From: Phoenix dactylifera
Lineage: Eukaryota; Streptophyta; Magnoliopsida; Arecales; Arecaceae
Reading direction: 5' to 3'
Length of the DNA: 64,000 nucleotides
Assembly: GCF_009389715.1 (NCBI RefSeq)
Contig: NC_052392.1
Coordinates: 40,095,668 to 40,159,667 of the forward strand
How positions within the stretch are numbered: the first letter of the stretch is position 1; each line of letters opens with the position of its first letter. Of the stretch, positions 45,501 to 58,349 are shown piece by piece. The position numbers were made by a program, and so were the translations under genes. The notes beneath the pieces are model-generated. The model did no database searches and had not been told where the DNA came from. It was given only the letters and a program-made list of their open reading frames with translations.

Positions 45501-48500
45501 TAAGTACCGCATTAGAGTTTGTTCGTAAAAACCTATACATACACTAAATATTAGGATACAACTTGGGGGTTTATATTGCTAGTCGATAGTTAAAACCAAG
45601 ATCTGCAATCTTGATACTAGGTACCATACCGATATGTTATTGGTTTAGTACAGTACAGTACATACCACGTACTGAAACAAATTTCAAACCATTTTTCACT
45701 GTTTATTTAAGTACACCTCGGCATGGATTAGCATGCACCTCAATACAGGGTGGTATGAGTCTTGTACTAGCCCGAATATGAATTCCATAGCACTTTTAAC
45801 CTAATATGGTATAGTATGCCCCGAACCAGGCGATTCAGGATGCCACAATAGTACATGGTTAAGACTTATTAAGCATCCAAATGAACTACAAGCTCAAAGC
45901 AAGGAAGGTGAGTTCCAAAGCATTTCCTTTTTAGTAACAAACAAATCAGCAGAGTCCATTGACACTAGAATATAAGTGGCTTTTGGCATTGCCATCATAA
46001 AAATGAAAAAGTGTATCTTAGAGAAGCATCATACCAAGGAGACATAGCACTATATTATCTTGCAAACACTCTATCATGTTACGCCATCTAGTATACCATG
46101 ATACAGAGCTATTGTTTGATAAAGTTAAATTCTGTTAACATAAAGTATATTGGACATGCTGAACACAGTTCCGAGCCACTTACACGAAGCCTTAGCTATA
46201 TAATTTATTAGCATACCCCATCCACCACGATAGAGTGGGCAATTTTGTTCCATAATAGATACATGAACTGAATAAACAATATAATGCTTATGAATAGCAT
46301 ATTAAGTCTCATCATCAGAAAGGTCAAAAAATGTCAAGCAAGAAATCAAAATAGTAATGCTGCAAACAGGTTCTGAATAACATTTTCAGTCAATGGCATC
46401 AAAAATATGCAATGTAAAACAGTAATTTGCAAGACATAACCATGACACAAAGAGGCAAGAATTTAAAGATTCTAGGAGCAAAATGGTTAACAAAAACAAG
46501 GGATAAACATGTGGCACTTCATACCTTACTAATGGAATCATCAGAATCCTCTGAGCAACACTTGAGACAATCTGATACCAATTCTGCAGCCAAAATAGTA
46601 TTAAACACAATATTTATTTTTATTAGGGTTGTTGACTTTCTAAAAGTCTTCATACATGATGTTTTAATGAATAAATTCTAAGTCATTATGAACTTTGGCA
46701 TGATTAGAAGCACCAATGACAATGATGAGATATTTAATTAGACAAATTCTTCAAAACACAGATAATTTTCCTGAGAAGAAAGTCACATTTATAATTTGCA
46801 AAATAATCGCACACCATGAGTAATTTTTTCCAAGAAAAAATCAGTTAGAATGATATATTTTCAGGAGTCAAGAAGACAAATGCGTACAACCTTATACTAA
46901 TAGCCTGAGCTTGCAATAAGGTATCAACTATTAATAGGACCTTTGTTGAGAATCTTCAATTTCCCTCATAAGCAAAGTCTCCTTTTAGAAACAAGTCTTA
47001 GAAGATTGAAATAATTAAATGAATACATATGGGGTTAGGCAAATGGCCCCAAAATGTAACACTCCCGTATAAGAGATGAGTTTATAACATACTAAGACAG
47101 TAATTATGTATAAGCTACATGTCTAATATGGAGGTTCATACGTAGGAAATGCATGTGACAATTAGCCCTTATCCATCTTTCACTATGCAGTAGTATATAG
47201 GTCCATCATACTTCAAGGCAATCTATATGGAAGGTCACATCACTGAATATCATAGCTTAACCTTGAGAATTGCCAATAAGCCTTACTCCATCTAACTAGT
47301 TCAGCTTTACAAATCAAGGTACAATCCATTAAAATTTAATAGCATATTACAACTAGCTTTCAACCCCCATGTCAACAATCTGTGATCAGTCAAGCTTGAA
47401 TGGCAAGAAAGGAGACTTCCATGAAATCTATACGAGGCTTTAGCTTGCGGAAAGGCATAGTCTATACTCATGCAACCAATTAGAGACCCTCCAAGATTTC
47501 CCTAGGCTTTGAAAGAGTTAGCAAAGAAAGATGAATTTAGTGCAAGGTCTGGATATCATCTGAGGCACAAATTTACAGGCCAAAAAAAAAAAAGCTGAAA
47601 CACAATCCCCAAACGAAATATCATGGTTCTTGAGGCAAAAATAGAAGGGAATAACAACACCAAGATGTTATCAATGAACAGAAAGGAAGAAAACTTTGTG
47701 AGATTGTGTTTAGAAAGTCCCAAAAAAACATACATGTCCACAACCACAACCATGGAACATTGTCCCAGCTATCTAAGATCAGATTTTGATAATATACACT
47801 TAAAATAAAAGATAATAAACAACTTGAGCATGATTTTGGCGGAAGGAAAAACAATTTCCAATAATAAGCGACAGCTCCAAAATGAAAGCAAGTATTCAAA
47901 AAGCGATGAAATTCAACAGATTGTGGAGTCACAAATACGTAAATGAACCATTTCTTTTCTGACCATTAATTCACATTCTGAGGGCTATCCTTCTTTTTTT
48001 ATCAAAGTTCCTGCCATTCAATTTCCAAGAGAGCCGCCTATGAGTTAAAGCTCTTCCAAAATTTGGTAAACTGTCTCCTTGACTTGGAAAGGAAAATGAA
48101 CACCAACAACCAAGAAACATGAGCCACTAGTAAAACAACATGCTAATTAAACCAAGAAAGATGTATCTTTTTGAATACCAGGAATGGAGCAATTTGATGA
48201 AGTTATTGAATGATCCTAAGAAATGTTTGAGGCTGTGCCCAGCAAGAACCCAAGAAACACTATCAACACTTGAGTGGAGACCCTAACTTCGAGCTTGAAC
48301 ATTGGGCAACTCTAGTACTAGAGACGTCTCCACTATTTGATGTACTTTCAGGAATACAGCAGTAGAGGTCTTTGATTGTGAGTCTTCTAAAGGGTGATAG
48401 AATGGAGGGGCAAGGATGATTCCATTTATGAAAACCCTAATATAAAGATATTTCCATACGACCAGTTGCCTACAGAAGAAAAATAAAACTAGAAGTTCTA

Positions 48501-49471
48501 TTCCAATTTCAAAACTAATTGTTTTCTTGCGCTTTATCCAAGCTTTACGTTCTTCTGTTAATGTTGATCACTTCTCCCCACCCCCCCTGATCCTGTTCTT
48601 TGATAAACGATGTGTATAATCCTCATCGATACTTTTGTTCCTCTACACTTACAAACTTTGATGGAATCGGTTGCTAAGGAAAAGAAATAAATATGCAGAC
48701 TATGAGCATACTTGTAAGTTACAAGAAATTTTGGACACAATGTCCTAATAAATAAAAATCTTTCAGGCTGTCGCATTGATGACTATACAACAGTACTATC
48801 GGCAATCAGATCCAACATACTCCACATCCTGGAGCTGACTAACTGAAGATAACAACAGGTTTGCATATAAGTAGAACAAAAGGAAAAAAAATGCCGGCTT
48901 GTGTGCATTACATTAAGAAAAAAGGAAAAATTGACTTTTCCAAGTTCAATCTATGAATAATTTTCAATTTCTACGTAATCAATCAGAAAAATTCCAGGAT
49001 TCAGCGAGAATTCCAATAATAGGACCCCCAAATACTCATGCGATTATAAAATCACCTCATTGATCCTTAAAATCCCAAGACTACAAATGACCAAGCTCAA
49101 CTTTTTAACCAAAAAAAAAACCTCGTAATCAATTCCACAATCGAATTATTTAAAAAAAAATTAAACCCTAGAATTTCAGCTGATCTGACAATTCTACACC
49201 AAGCCTGCATTTTGATGATAAATTCCACAAGCCAAGAAGCTCGCTGCACCGGGTTCGAAACAAGGAAGAGAGAGAAAGAGGGGTAAGGATCGGGGAGATC
49301 GATACCTTTGTCCTTGACGTAGTCGGCGAAGGTATTGCAATCGGAACACAGGGCGAGACCGGTGAACCCTAGGTTCTCGCACTCCCTCGCGCTGAGCCGC
49401 TCGCCGAGCGCCGGCGCGAGAGCCGAGAGGAAGAAGAGTAGGAGAGATAACAGGGCGGCGGATTGGCCCAT
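39547..49471 (-). CDS. Sep15 / selenoprotein F-like ER thioredoxin-fold protein (cysteine form), 160 aa
   Basis: Four exons on minus: 49306-49471, 46525-46583, 43752-43933, 39547-39622, in phase with GT-AG sites. Residues 1-23 form a signal peptide (leucine-rich core, cut after ALG). A Cys-rich module follows (C31, C42, C45, C61, C64, C65), the part that in animals binds UDP-glucose:glycoprotein glucosyltransferase. The thioredoxin-like domain has SGAILEVCMRKL, and the end reads RIDNWKREHIRQFLREKVKP. This matches plant Sep15 (At1g05720 type, recalled). Where animals have Cys-Gly-Sec this protein has C86-M87-R88, so the second redox residue is missing. The start chosen gives a clean signal peptide; an in-frame ATG at 49531 would put 20 extra residues before it. 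Likely role: glycoprotein folding quality control in the ER. Confidence 0.9.
43092..43169. repeat. Perfect 39-bp tandem duplication
   Basis: GCTAGAGTTGATAACATAGC... (39 bp) occurs exactly twice, at 43092 and 43131. In Sep15 intron 3. Absence of differences implies a recent duplication. Confidence 0.95.
44192..45370. mobile_element. hAT-like non-autonomous DNA transposon (1179 bp)
   Basis: Flanked by an 8-bp direct repeat AGTTGGGG (44184-44191 and 45371-45378). Left end TTAGGGCTGAAAACAGG; the right end read inward on minus is AAAGCTGAAAGCTGATC, a short imperfect terminal inverted repeat. Eight-base duplications and TAGGG-type ends fit hAT. There is no transposase frame, so it would need proteins in trans. 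The left sub-terminal part is packed with GGATCTGGAT and ATCCGAT-like motifs in both orientations, as expected for transposase binding sites. It lies in intron 2 of the Sep15 gene. Confidence 0.7.
45610..45850. repeat. GGTACCATACCG-type dispersed repeat remnant
   Basis: Contains GGTACCATACCGATATG, GTACAGTACAGTACATACC and ATGGTATAGTATGCCCCG; shares vocabulary with 4960-5045 and 55535-55675. In Sep15 intron 2, 230 bp from the hAT-like element. Confidence 0.4.
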
Positions 49472-50373
49472 CTCTCTCGAGCTCTTCTCGGCAAAGTCAG
49501 ATACGAAGGGAAAAAAGAACGCCACAAACACCCCCTTAGGAGTCGGGGGAAAGTATGACGAAGGGGAGAGCGCAGGGCAGGGAAATTATTGTTTGTTGTT
49601 TGGAAAAGATAGTGGGTAATTATGCCTTAGCATTCATCTCGTATTTGGCTTCTGAGAAATTAAGTTTTATTGTTTATATTTTTGGAACAAATTAATATAT
49701 AGAAAATAATTCTATGATATTTAAATTACTACTAAAAGTAACGTGGGTCTCTTAGAGGATCTCCTAATCATTAAAAAGCAATTACACTTAACTAATTGAG
49801 TTCAGGTAATGACCAGAAAAAAAATTAAAGAGGCTATTGATGTATTCTTAAAGGTTGGTTTGAATGTAAAGTGAATAATATGTCAACTAATTGTTGGACG
49901 AGACAAGAGTGGTATCACCTAGCGGTGTTGTAAATGGGATGGATCCTTGCTACATCCGTAGCCGAACCCAATTAAAAAATTAAAAAAATTAGATTTGTGT
50001 ACAAAATCATCAAAATAAGTAATCTTCAAACTGGTGTCCAAGCTTCATTGATAATCATATTCAAGCTCAATTTTGGGTTTTTAAAAATTTAATTTACCAA
50101 GTAATTTTAGCATACCAACCAGACAAGAGTTAACAATTTTCAAAGTTCCTACCGTAGTAATTTGCGGCAGACTACAATAGGAAAGAAGCATAATATAAAA
50201 AATAAATAATTATTTGAGTAATCTGTTTACTTTTGAAATACATTTAATTTAATTTTATTTTATTTTATTGAAAGAAAATTAAATTCTGGATGTTGGTTAG
50301 AATTTTGTAAATAAGATGGCAACAAGTAAAAGTTAAAAAAAGTGTGCGTAAGAAAAGGTATAAAATAAGATAT
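49472..50373. other. Sep15 promoter side and spacer
   Basis: From the Sep15 start codon outward: a GC-moderate leader and promoter (to about 49620), then AT-rich DNA with no gene. The upstream in-frame ATG at 49531 falls here. Confidence 0.5.
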
Positions 50374-51399
50374 GATAATTTCTATGGAAAGTGGCTTGGG
50401 GCTGCCAGCTTACGAGGAGAGTGCTGGCAGGAGGGGGCGTTCAGATCACTCCGAGTTGTGTTTAGTGCCCAGAGGTGGAGGAGTCCATCAGTCATGTGTT
50501 GCTTGGATGCGAGCGGGCAGTATAGATCTGGAGATGCGCAGGCTTTCTACAGTGCCAGGCTACCCGTTCGGCAAACGACCTACTACACTCTACACCAGCT
50601 GAGGGTGGTCGTGCGGAGCCCGAGCACGGTGACGTGGGGGATCCGATTGGCCTATATGGCGTGCCACATATGGTTGGATAGGAATGCTAGGGTTTTCCAC
50701 GACAGACGGGAGTCTCTGTGGAGTATTGTGGAGAAAGCCTATATCCAGGCGACCGAGATCATCAGGGCTATTACTACGCCGAGTTCGCTTGGAATGGCCA
50801 AAGACATCTGAGACCCCTGTTCGGCTGCTTTAGCATCCAAGTTTCTTCTTATCTCTTGGAAGCCCCCACCCGCCAACTATCCAAAAGTGAATTTCGATGG
50901 TAGTGGTCCTGGAGTCGGTGGCAGGGTCGTGTGGGTTTTGTGATAAAAGGTTATTATTCACAGATGATTGTTGCGGGCAGCCGGAGTGCTAATGGGCTTC
51001 TAGTTATAGTGGCGGAGCTTAGGGCAGTCTGGGAGGGCATCTCTTATACGAGATGGAGGCGGGGAGATGAGTGCATCATTCTTGAGGGTGATTTGCCTAC
51101 AGTGATTGACTGGATACAAGAGAATGGATAGAGAGGGGATGGGAGTTCCCCTACTTTACGACATCCATCTGATGCCGAGAAACCGTAGTATCTCTCAGGC
51201 AGTACACGTATATGGTAGACGAACAGGGCTGCAGATTGGGTCGCTTTTTATGTTGTGCAGTACTCTAGGAAGATATTTGGCTATATCAGGGAGCCCTTCG
51301 CGTATTTGTATCAGATCGTAGCTGTTGATTCTACTAGCTGTCCTTACGCTTGGACAGGGTGAGCAATCGTTGTACAAAAATAAAAATAAAAATAAAAAG
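50374..51399 (+). mobile_element. Decayed LINE 3' fragment (zinc-finger and RNase H remnants)
   Basis: In shifting frames: VEESISHVLLGCERAV (zf-RVT domain typical of plant LINE C termini), then IRLAYMACHIWLDRNARVFH, then RNase H pieces ELRAVWEGIS and NRAADWVAFYVV. Stops and shifts separate them. It ends in an A-rich (AAAAAT)n tail at about 51375-51399. No target duplication was found. It belongs to the same broad LINE type as 28530-28785 but is longer and older. Confidence 0.85.
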
Positions 51400-51533
51400 C
51401 CCCTTTCCGGGTGTCCTCGCTCTTCTCACTCCACCCGTCCACCGCGAGCGTTTCAGCTCTGAGAGCCACTCCGAGAGCAACGAAGCAATCCCCCAGTGCT
51501 CGATCGCTCGTTTCCCCTGTCAATCCCTCGCCA
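51400..51533 (+). promoter_or_regulatory. Leader of the DUF4504 gene, directly after the LINE tail
   Basis: GC-rich 134 bp between the LINE A-tail and the ATG, with no TATA box. The promoter must therefore lie partly within or beyond the LINE fragment. Confidence 0.4.
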
Positions 51534-54500
51534 ATGGAGCTGGAGGACTGCGAGCGGATGATGATGGTACTGGACTCGTGCTTGTCTCGCATCAATTGGC
51601 GGCTGCAATATAGGTCGAAGCGTCGCCTCTTGACAGGTCGTCTCCTCCCTTCTTGCCCTTCTTTTTTTCTTCGTTGTTTCGGATCTCTTTTCTTGTTGAT
51701 ATCTCTAAAATATGGATCTTTGATTCTGATTGTGATTCAATTCTTGAAGAATGGTTGATTTGGGGGTTTTTTTTATTGGTATTTTGTTGATTTTAATGCC
51801 GTTCTGTGGGTTTTTGGCTGGATTGGGATTTGAGTCAAGATAGTACGTTTTGAACATGGTGTTGGCTTTTTTTTTTCGCACCCTTCCTTTTTAGTATTTA
51901 TTGAATTTTCTACTTGATTATGTATGCTTCTGGTTTATGTTACGAGAAATGGCAATAGCAAAATAAGTACCAATCCGTTGAATTACACCTTTTTCCTTGT
52001 ACAGAAAGTTTTCTTTCTCAGTTGCTTTCTTATCTTTTGTGGTTATGTGCTTCTGGGCGTGGGGCTGGTGCATACTTTCTACAAGGACATTTTCCATTCA
52101 TATACTTGATTTTTGCTGCAAATATATGGTTACTTTGAGACTTGCTGCAACGATATGTGGGTTTCTTATGTGATCAATACTTGAGCATTTGGGGAATGAA
52201 ATTAGATCGTCTTCTAATTAATGTGTTGGCAACTTTTATTTGGTCTGATTTTTTTTTTCTTTTTTTCTTTTTTTTGTTGATATGAGGGAGGTTAAAACCA
52301 CCCTAAAGTTTAAGTGGTTAGTTAGAAATGCCCCTTTTCTTTGATGATATTTAATCTGGACTTTGTATTAATATATTTTTATGCTTCTTCTGCTTCTATC
52401 CCCTCTTTCTTCATGAGGATATATGCTACTCAGTCAGATTCAAACATCTAAAAGATTGTCGTTTCTGTGTATAATTTTCTTATTGTATTGATTTACTGCC
52501 AAATTGTAGTTCTTGATCGCTTTCCTTTATGGGACATTACCAAATAAGAAGGATCTAGGTCTTCTGGACAATATCTCATGAACTGATAGCCATCCTTGTA
52601 GCAATACATTGAACCACTTAATTTTCATTTTGCATGAGACAACTTGAGACTTCCCGTCTTGTTAATTAACAAGCAAATATTTTCTTTGAGTTTATCTCAG
52701 TTATGCTTTTACACAGAAAGCAATACATGCTAACAATTTATGAACCTTTTGGACAGGGCACTTAGGTTCCTTGTCACTGAATCTAATAAGATTTATTAGT
52801 ACTGGGTAACTTCTAGACAGCAGGATATGCTGGGGCATTACACATTCATATCTTTATTGTAAATTTGTAACAAATGATTGGTAAGATTTTTTTTTTGTTT
52901 GACAGACATACTTTGTTTATGCACTGGACTAAGACCAGTAGTTCTGGTGGACTATGGTGGACTACTGCCAAAACTCCAAGAGGACCTCTGCTCACTACTT
53001 CGCCTTGCTCAGGAGGTTTTCACCTTGGATAGTCTCCATCTCAAACTCCATAATTTTAATCTTCTAAAAAGTTCATCCAAATTATACTGTTCTTTCTTTT
53101 TTCTTTTCTGGTTGATGTTTTACATCTTTATCTACTACAATAATTATGGTGAAAGACTAGATGAGGATTTTGTGCTATTTTCTTATGAAAATCTCATAGG
53201 CTCCTTAGTGAAGTTGTATTAGATCATGAGGAATTCCTTTAGTTCAAGCAAATCGGTAGCCTAAATTGAGAAAAGGTAAAAATAGTATAAACACAAGAAA
53301 TGTCCTCCCGTAGATTTATGGAAAACAGAAAGAAACATTTAGATTTTTTCCTTAAAGCATAGATATCATGTAAATTTGACATTCTTTTTTTTTTGAGAAA
53401 AGAACATGGTTTTTTTTTTCTTTAGTGAACTGAACGAGGACCTTTTAAGGCATGCATGTAGTATATATATGCAATGTTCAAAAACTCAATTCAGGACATG
53501 GTTTCGATCACTAAATGCGTTTGGATTTCCATAATTTCAATAGTTTCAGCTGCAGATTCAGCAATTTTCATGGTTAAAATCAAGGGAAAGTAAAAGGAAA
53601 AAAAAAAGGTCAATGCAATAAGAGGACATCTAATGTGGATTTTTTATTTTTTTTAAATTTACTAGTTTCAATCTAATCATTCATTTATTTATGGGTGAAA
53701 CCAGTAAATTGCATGTGTACAAGTTCAACCAGTTAATATTAGAGAGTAGGAGAGAAAAGACAGGATGGAGACGGACACATGCGCGCGCACACAGAGGGAG
53801 AGAGAGAGCAAGAGGAAAAGAGATACAGTGAGTGAGAGAAAGACAGGAAGGATAGTGCCCGAGTTAGAGGGAGAGAAAGCGAGATAGAGAGAGTATCATG
53901 GAAAGAGATAAATGAAGAGAGAACAAGATAAAGAGGGGGGGGGGGCAGAGTGAGAGAGAGAGAGTATGAGTTTGAAAGAGAGCAAGGGAAAGAGGCAGTG
54001 AGAGAGAACAAGATAGAGAGATTGTGAGAAAGAGTGAGCAAGAGAAAGAAGGAAAGAGAACAGAATCCAACAAATATGGGCTTCTGAATTAAAAAAAAAA
54101 AAACTCCTGATTTTACGAAGATTTATGAGTTACTTGACAACTTTTACCTGGTTACCTCTGAGGTATAATCGTTTTCCACCAGGTAATAAGTTAATATGCA
54201 GTATTTGCATCAAAAAGATGATGATTCAGGGGGGAAAAACAATAAAGAGAAGCAAAACTTATATATATATAAAAGACATTATTTAAATAACATATTGTAT
54301 TATGTGACATGTAGATGAATTGTTTCAGTAGTTTTGCACCAAAAGAATTAAGAAATTAACTTTCTTTAGTAATCTGTTAGAGTATTGTATTTAAAAGAAA
54401 AGGCAGTATATCATTTTACCATTCGATGTTAATCTATCTTATGACAATTTGAACGCTTGTCAGGTTTTAGTTATATGTTTACCAGATATACATCTAAAAA

Positions 54501-57500
54501 TTTACTTTAGCTCACCAAATATGCATCTAAAGTTTTACTTTTTTTGTAGCCTAATATTGCAACCCTTGCAATTCTTATAAAAAAAATCATAAAAATCTAA
54601 GTTTAAACTAAAGAAAGCATTTCCATTCATTTATAATATTCACAACTCATATGTACACTATCTGAGCCACATAAATTGTATCCAGCCTACATTCCAAAAC
54701 TGGTTTTGGATACAGTAGAGACTAGAACATTTAAGTGTCATTTTGGTGTCCCAGGAGAAACTCCATAAATACAAGGAGAGCCCCTCTCGAGGATGCTTGA
54801 CATGATTGCAAACCATTGGGCTGGTTGGTGATAAGGTCTGATCTAGTCTTTTTTAATATACAGAACAAAGATACATGTAGTGCTCTGCTGGAGAGGGCAG
54901 TGATGGTTCAAGTAATGTAGCAGCAGCAGCAGAGCTTTTCTGCTAAAGACCACTTGTGGCAGAATAGTGTTTAAGATACCAGTACTTGTTTTAGTTTAGA
55001 GAAGAGTTGCTGTTATTCTTGGTTACTCCTGAAGGAAAGAGGCGAAAAAGAAACTAGGTAATACTTATCCATGAGATAGAGCAGACGTTAGAATTTCAGA
55101 TGGAAGAAAAAAAGGAAACGTGTGCTTGTGTTTGTGTGCTTTCTACCGTGACATACGGGATGGGGGGAAGGGGGTGCAGAGTTGTAGCACGAGGAAAAGA
55201 TTAAAATGTGAGGACATGTTTCTGATTAAAAAATAAGTAGAATCCTTGTGAAAAATCTATTATAATTTGACTGATTTTATGGTTCTTATACATGCCTAGA
55301 TACCATATAAAGAAATTGACTTTAGTTGTTCCAGTTAGATAATTGCAAGGGATGTCATACACAGAATTAAGCTAAGCAGAAAAAGAAATAACAAATTAAA
55401 CATTTTTTCTGTTAAAGCTAGGTAACATCCACCCAGGAAGATAGTTCCCCATTTCAACATTATACTTGGGTCAATGTTTCTTCGACAACTTTGCTCATAA
55501 TTGAGGTATTTTGTGTTGAGTGTTGCCAAGGTTCGCCGTCTTAATACCAGACCCCGTACCAGTACCACACTAGCATTGTGTCGGTATGGTACGGGGCCTT
55601 TTCAGCATACCGAGTATCGGTATATCATCCGTACCGGATACTAGTATCAAATCGGTATGGTACGGTATGGCTCCTACCTATTTTGCCACTTTCTTCTGCC
55701 ACTTTTATGTATTTTCCGTTTTTAGTTTACCTAACTTTATGGATCCTTTTACACTAAAATTATGGCACAGCGTGGTTATTTTCACAGAAGTCAGCCATTT
55801 TACAGCCATTGAGAGTGATGGTCCTAGAAGATATGGCATATATAGTTCATGTCAAAGAATTTGAGGAGCATATTTCATCAAGCCTGACCTTGCAGCAGCA
55901 GCTAGTTCTTCTGGACCTTGAACAATGCCCTCCAGAGGTGTTTCTGACTTCCCTGTTGCTTTCCTTTTGTCTTATTTCCTTTACGCTTACTCAATCCTTT
56001 GCTTCAGATACTGCCGCACACAGTGGAGAACGAAAATGCATCAGAACTTCGTCGGGCCCAAAAATCATTTTCATCAGTGTTTCCTGTTGAAGTTGGTGCA
56101 AGTGTTCTACCTGTTGTACCTTGTCCCATGGTAAAGCCAGTGATTGGATCATCAAAATGTGAGGCTGTTGATGTGTCTTGTAGTAGTAAGCATACTGCTT
56201 TTCAAACATCTTCGGCACTGGATCTGAGTTATATTACAGAAGATGCCAAGATCGCCCTATCATCTGTGAATGGGTAATCTCCCTTCCTAATCATGGCACC
56301 TTTACTTATTTTTTTATATATCAGTGCAGAAAGACACGCAGCTGTGCATTTTCACATTCAGATTCTTTTCAACAGATTAAAGTTTGCTTAATGTATAATG
56401 GACATTGAATAATAATATTTTTACCATTATATGTTTCCGTTCTATTAACTTGATCTGACAGGCGATTTGTCTTTTCTTCTGAGAGGAGCAATTGTGTCAT
56501 TAGCACATAACAAAAATAAACTATTTATACCACGCAGTTATTAATATGATGAATAACTTGCTTGTTTCTTTTCTCATTGTTCTTTTATATAAAATAATGC
56601 ATTGCAAGACCTTATTGGGAGGATTAATATATTGTGGTAGGTGATTTTTAACTCTTTCCTGTGGCGGCTTAGAAAAAACAAGCTCCAGAAATCCGTCATA
56701 CTCTTAAATATGCCGCCCTCTTGCGGGTCTAAATAGAAGCTACTTAAACAAACACATTTTATCTCTGTTGAATACGTGGTGCATGATACCAATTCCTTTG
56801 GAGCTGTTGTTGTCAAGTGAAGCTGGCATCTACTTGAAGACCGGACCTAGGAAAAAGATACCACTTTTTTTAAATAGGTTTCTGCAATTCTCTCTCTCTC
56901 TCTCTCCCCGGGACAGACAGCTTCATATTTCTCTAGTCTTTCGCTGCCTTTGTGCCTCTTTTGTCTGTAATGCTCATTTTCTTCTTGTGCTAATTCACTG
57001 AATCTTGCATGGCTTATGTAATAATTCGGACATTCTGAAACTTTAGCATCCCTCCCTCATCTGTTCTTCCATAGATGTGCTTAATGCTGCAAATTCTTGC
57101 AGGTGGCTTCTTGGTTATCCAATTACATATTTGTTCAGCAAAGAGCACGGCGAAAAAGCTATGCGTAATCTATCTTTCAAGTCTATTTATCACTACAAGC
57201 TTTTTGCCCGCAGGTTCGACACTTCCTGTTGTTGTTGTTGAGATCACTTGTTTCTTTTTTCATACAGACTACTGATGAAAGCATTCTGGTAATGTATACG
57301 CAGAAAGGGAACACTTACCTCAAAGCTCCAGGAGGATGAGGTACTAAGGTTAGTTGTCCTATTTATAGTAAGGCAAGGGAACAACTGCATAGGATTTGCA
57401 TACATACGCCATGCATTTATACGTGTCAGCTACATGCGCATCCATAGGGAAATCATGCAACAGCTCCAAATATATTTTCATTATTTTAACTGTCAAACTT

Positions 57501-58160
57501 TTCAAAGCCTGAAATTTTACCGTCATTACCTACATTTACATGAACGATATCAGGGTTCTTTCTATTATGACTGAAAGTCGAGGAGCAACTTTTCGAAGGC
57601 ATGCCCAATAGGCTATGAAGTCAAAAATATATGGTTATGACGGATTCACAACCTATGTGCATGACATCAGACTAGGGGATTGAACCCACGAACATACTCA
57701 TAATCAGAGCCATTTGGACAGACATCTATATGTTAAACCTACTAGATGAAATATTATCCCTTACATTCAACAGACAGTAATGGGATATATTCCTTGATGT
57801 CTCGTACAGGTACAGATATCGGATGATATCGGCTGTTTTTCAGACATTTATTGTGTCCTTCATCGTTTAAATGAATCTAAAAACTGATCCATGTGCTTCG
57901 CATGCAAAAAGATGTAAAGCTATTTCATTTCGTTGCATATATACCTTCCGCCTAACGAGTTTTTTTATGCTTTACGGCAATATGTTCGAACCAGTTTTAC
58001 AGCGCCTTGTGATGTGGCTAAAAGAAGGGAGGAGGAGCCGTGGATCGAGGCATTTCTTGCTCGCATGGAGGGAAAGCTGAAAAGGTGCAGCCAGGTGTGG
58101 GTATCGATGCGGCTCGAGGTCAAATTCTTGGAAAGCAATTCCCAAATCATCGTCGTATAG
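51534..58160 (+). CDS. DUF4504 (C1orf74 / UPF0739-like) protein, 310 aa
   Basis: Seven exons: 51534-51636, 52906-53015, 55806-55937, 56008-56273, 57103-57213, 57304-57348, 57995-58160; phases agree and give 310 codons plus TAG. Recognisable blocks are MELEDCERMM at the start, LCTGLRPVVLVDYGG, LRVMVLEDMAYIVHV, LDLEQCPPE, GWLLGYPITYLFS, RRKGTL, SFTAPCDV and EPWIEAFLARM near the end. These match the plant family annotated DUF4504, homologous to human C1orf74. No biochemical function is established; it is soluble, with no signal peptide or membrane segment. The short sixth exon (45 bp) uses the acceptor ACGCAG at 57303; the nearer CATACAG at 57267 would bring a stop. Intron 2 (2.8 kb) holds a GA tract and a hairpin repeat. 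Confidence 0.9.
53745..54065. repeat. 320-bp purine-rich (GA) tract
   Basis: Almost all G and A on the plus strand, with GAGAGAGAG runs, an uninterrupted run of about 10 Gs near 53935, and ACACATGCGCGCGCACACAG at the left edge. In intron 2 of the DUF4504 gene, so the transcript carries the purine strand. Confidence 0.9.
55535..55675. repeat. CCCCGTACC hairpin and GGTACGG repeats
   Basis: ACCCCGTACCAGTACCACAC (55551-55570) is nearly the inverted repeat of GTGTCGGTATGGTACGGGG (55578-55596), a stem of about 20 bp with a 7-nt loop. Further GGTATGGTACGGTATGG follows at about 55655-55671. Intron 2 of the DUF4504 gene. Confidence 0.75.
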
Positions 58161-58349
58161 CATAAATCACAGGAGGGCATCTTGGAGCGCAAAACGAACA
58201 AAACAAGCTTGCGAATTGGAAATCAGAATCAGCAGAAAAAGAAAAAAAATGAAGAATAAACCCTCTTAATGCTCTTAAATGCAAAATCAAATTACAACAT
58301 GCTTGTAAAAAAAGGGGAAATATGGAACCAGTAGTAATCTTATTACGCT
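58161..58349. other. Shared 3' spacer of convergent genes
   Basis: Only 189 bp separate the DUF4504 stop (plus) and the fructokinase stop (minus), so the two 3' untranslated regions probably overlap. Each strand has AT-rich signals suitable for polyadenylation, such as AATAAA at 58255-58260 on plus. Confidence 0.6.

Noticed and set aside
49472..49531. Upstream in-frame ATG extending Sep15 by 20 residues
   Set aside because: The extension would bury the signal peptide; the downstream ATG gives a standard N terminus.
57268..57348. Apparent frameshift in the DUF4504 gene after FARR
   Set aside because: Using the acceptor ACGCAG at 57303 instead of CATACAG at 57267 restores the frame and the family sequence, so the gene is intact.
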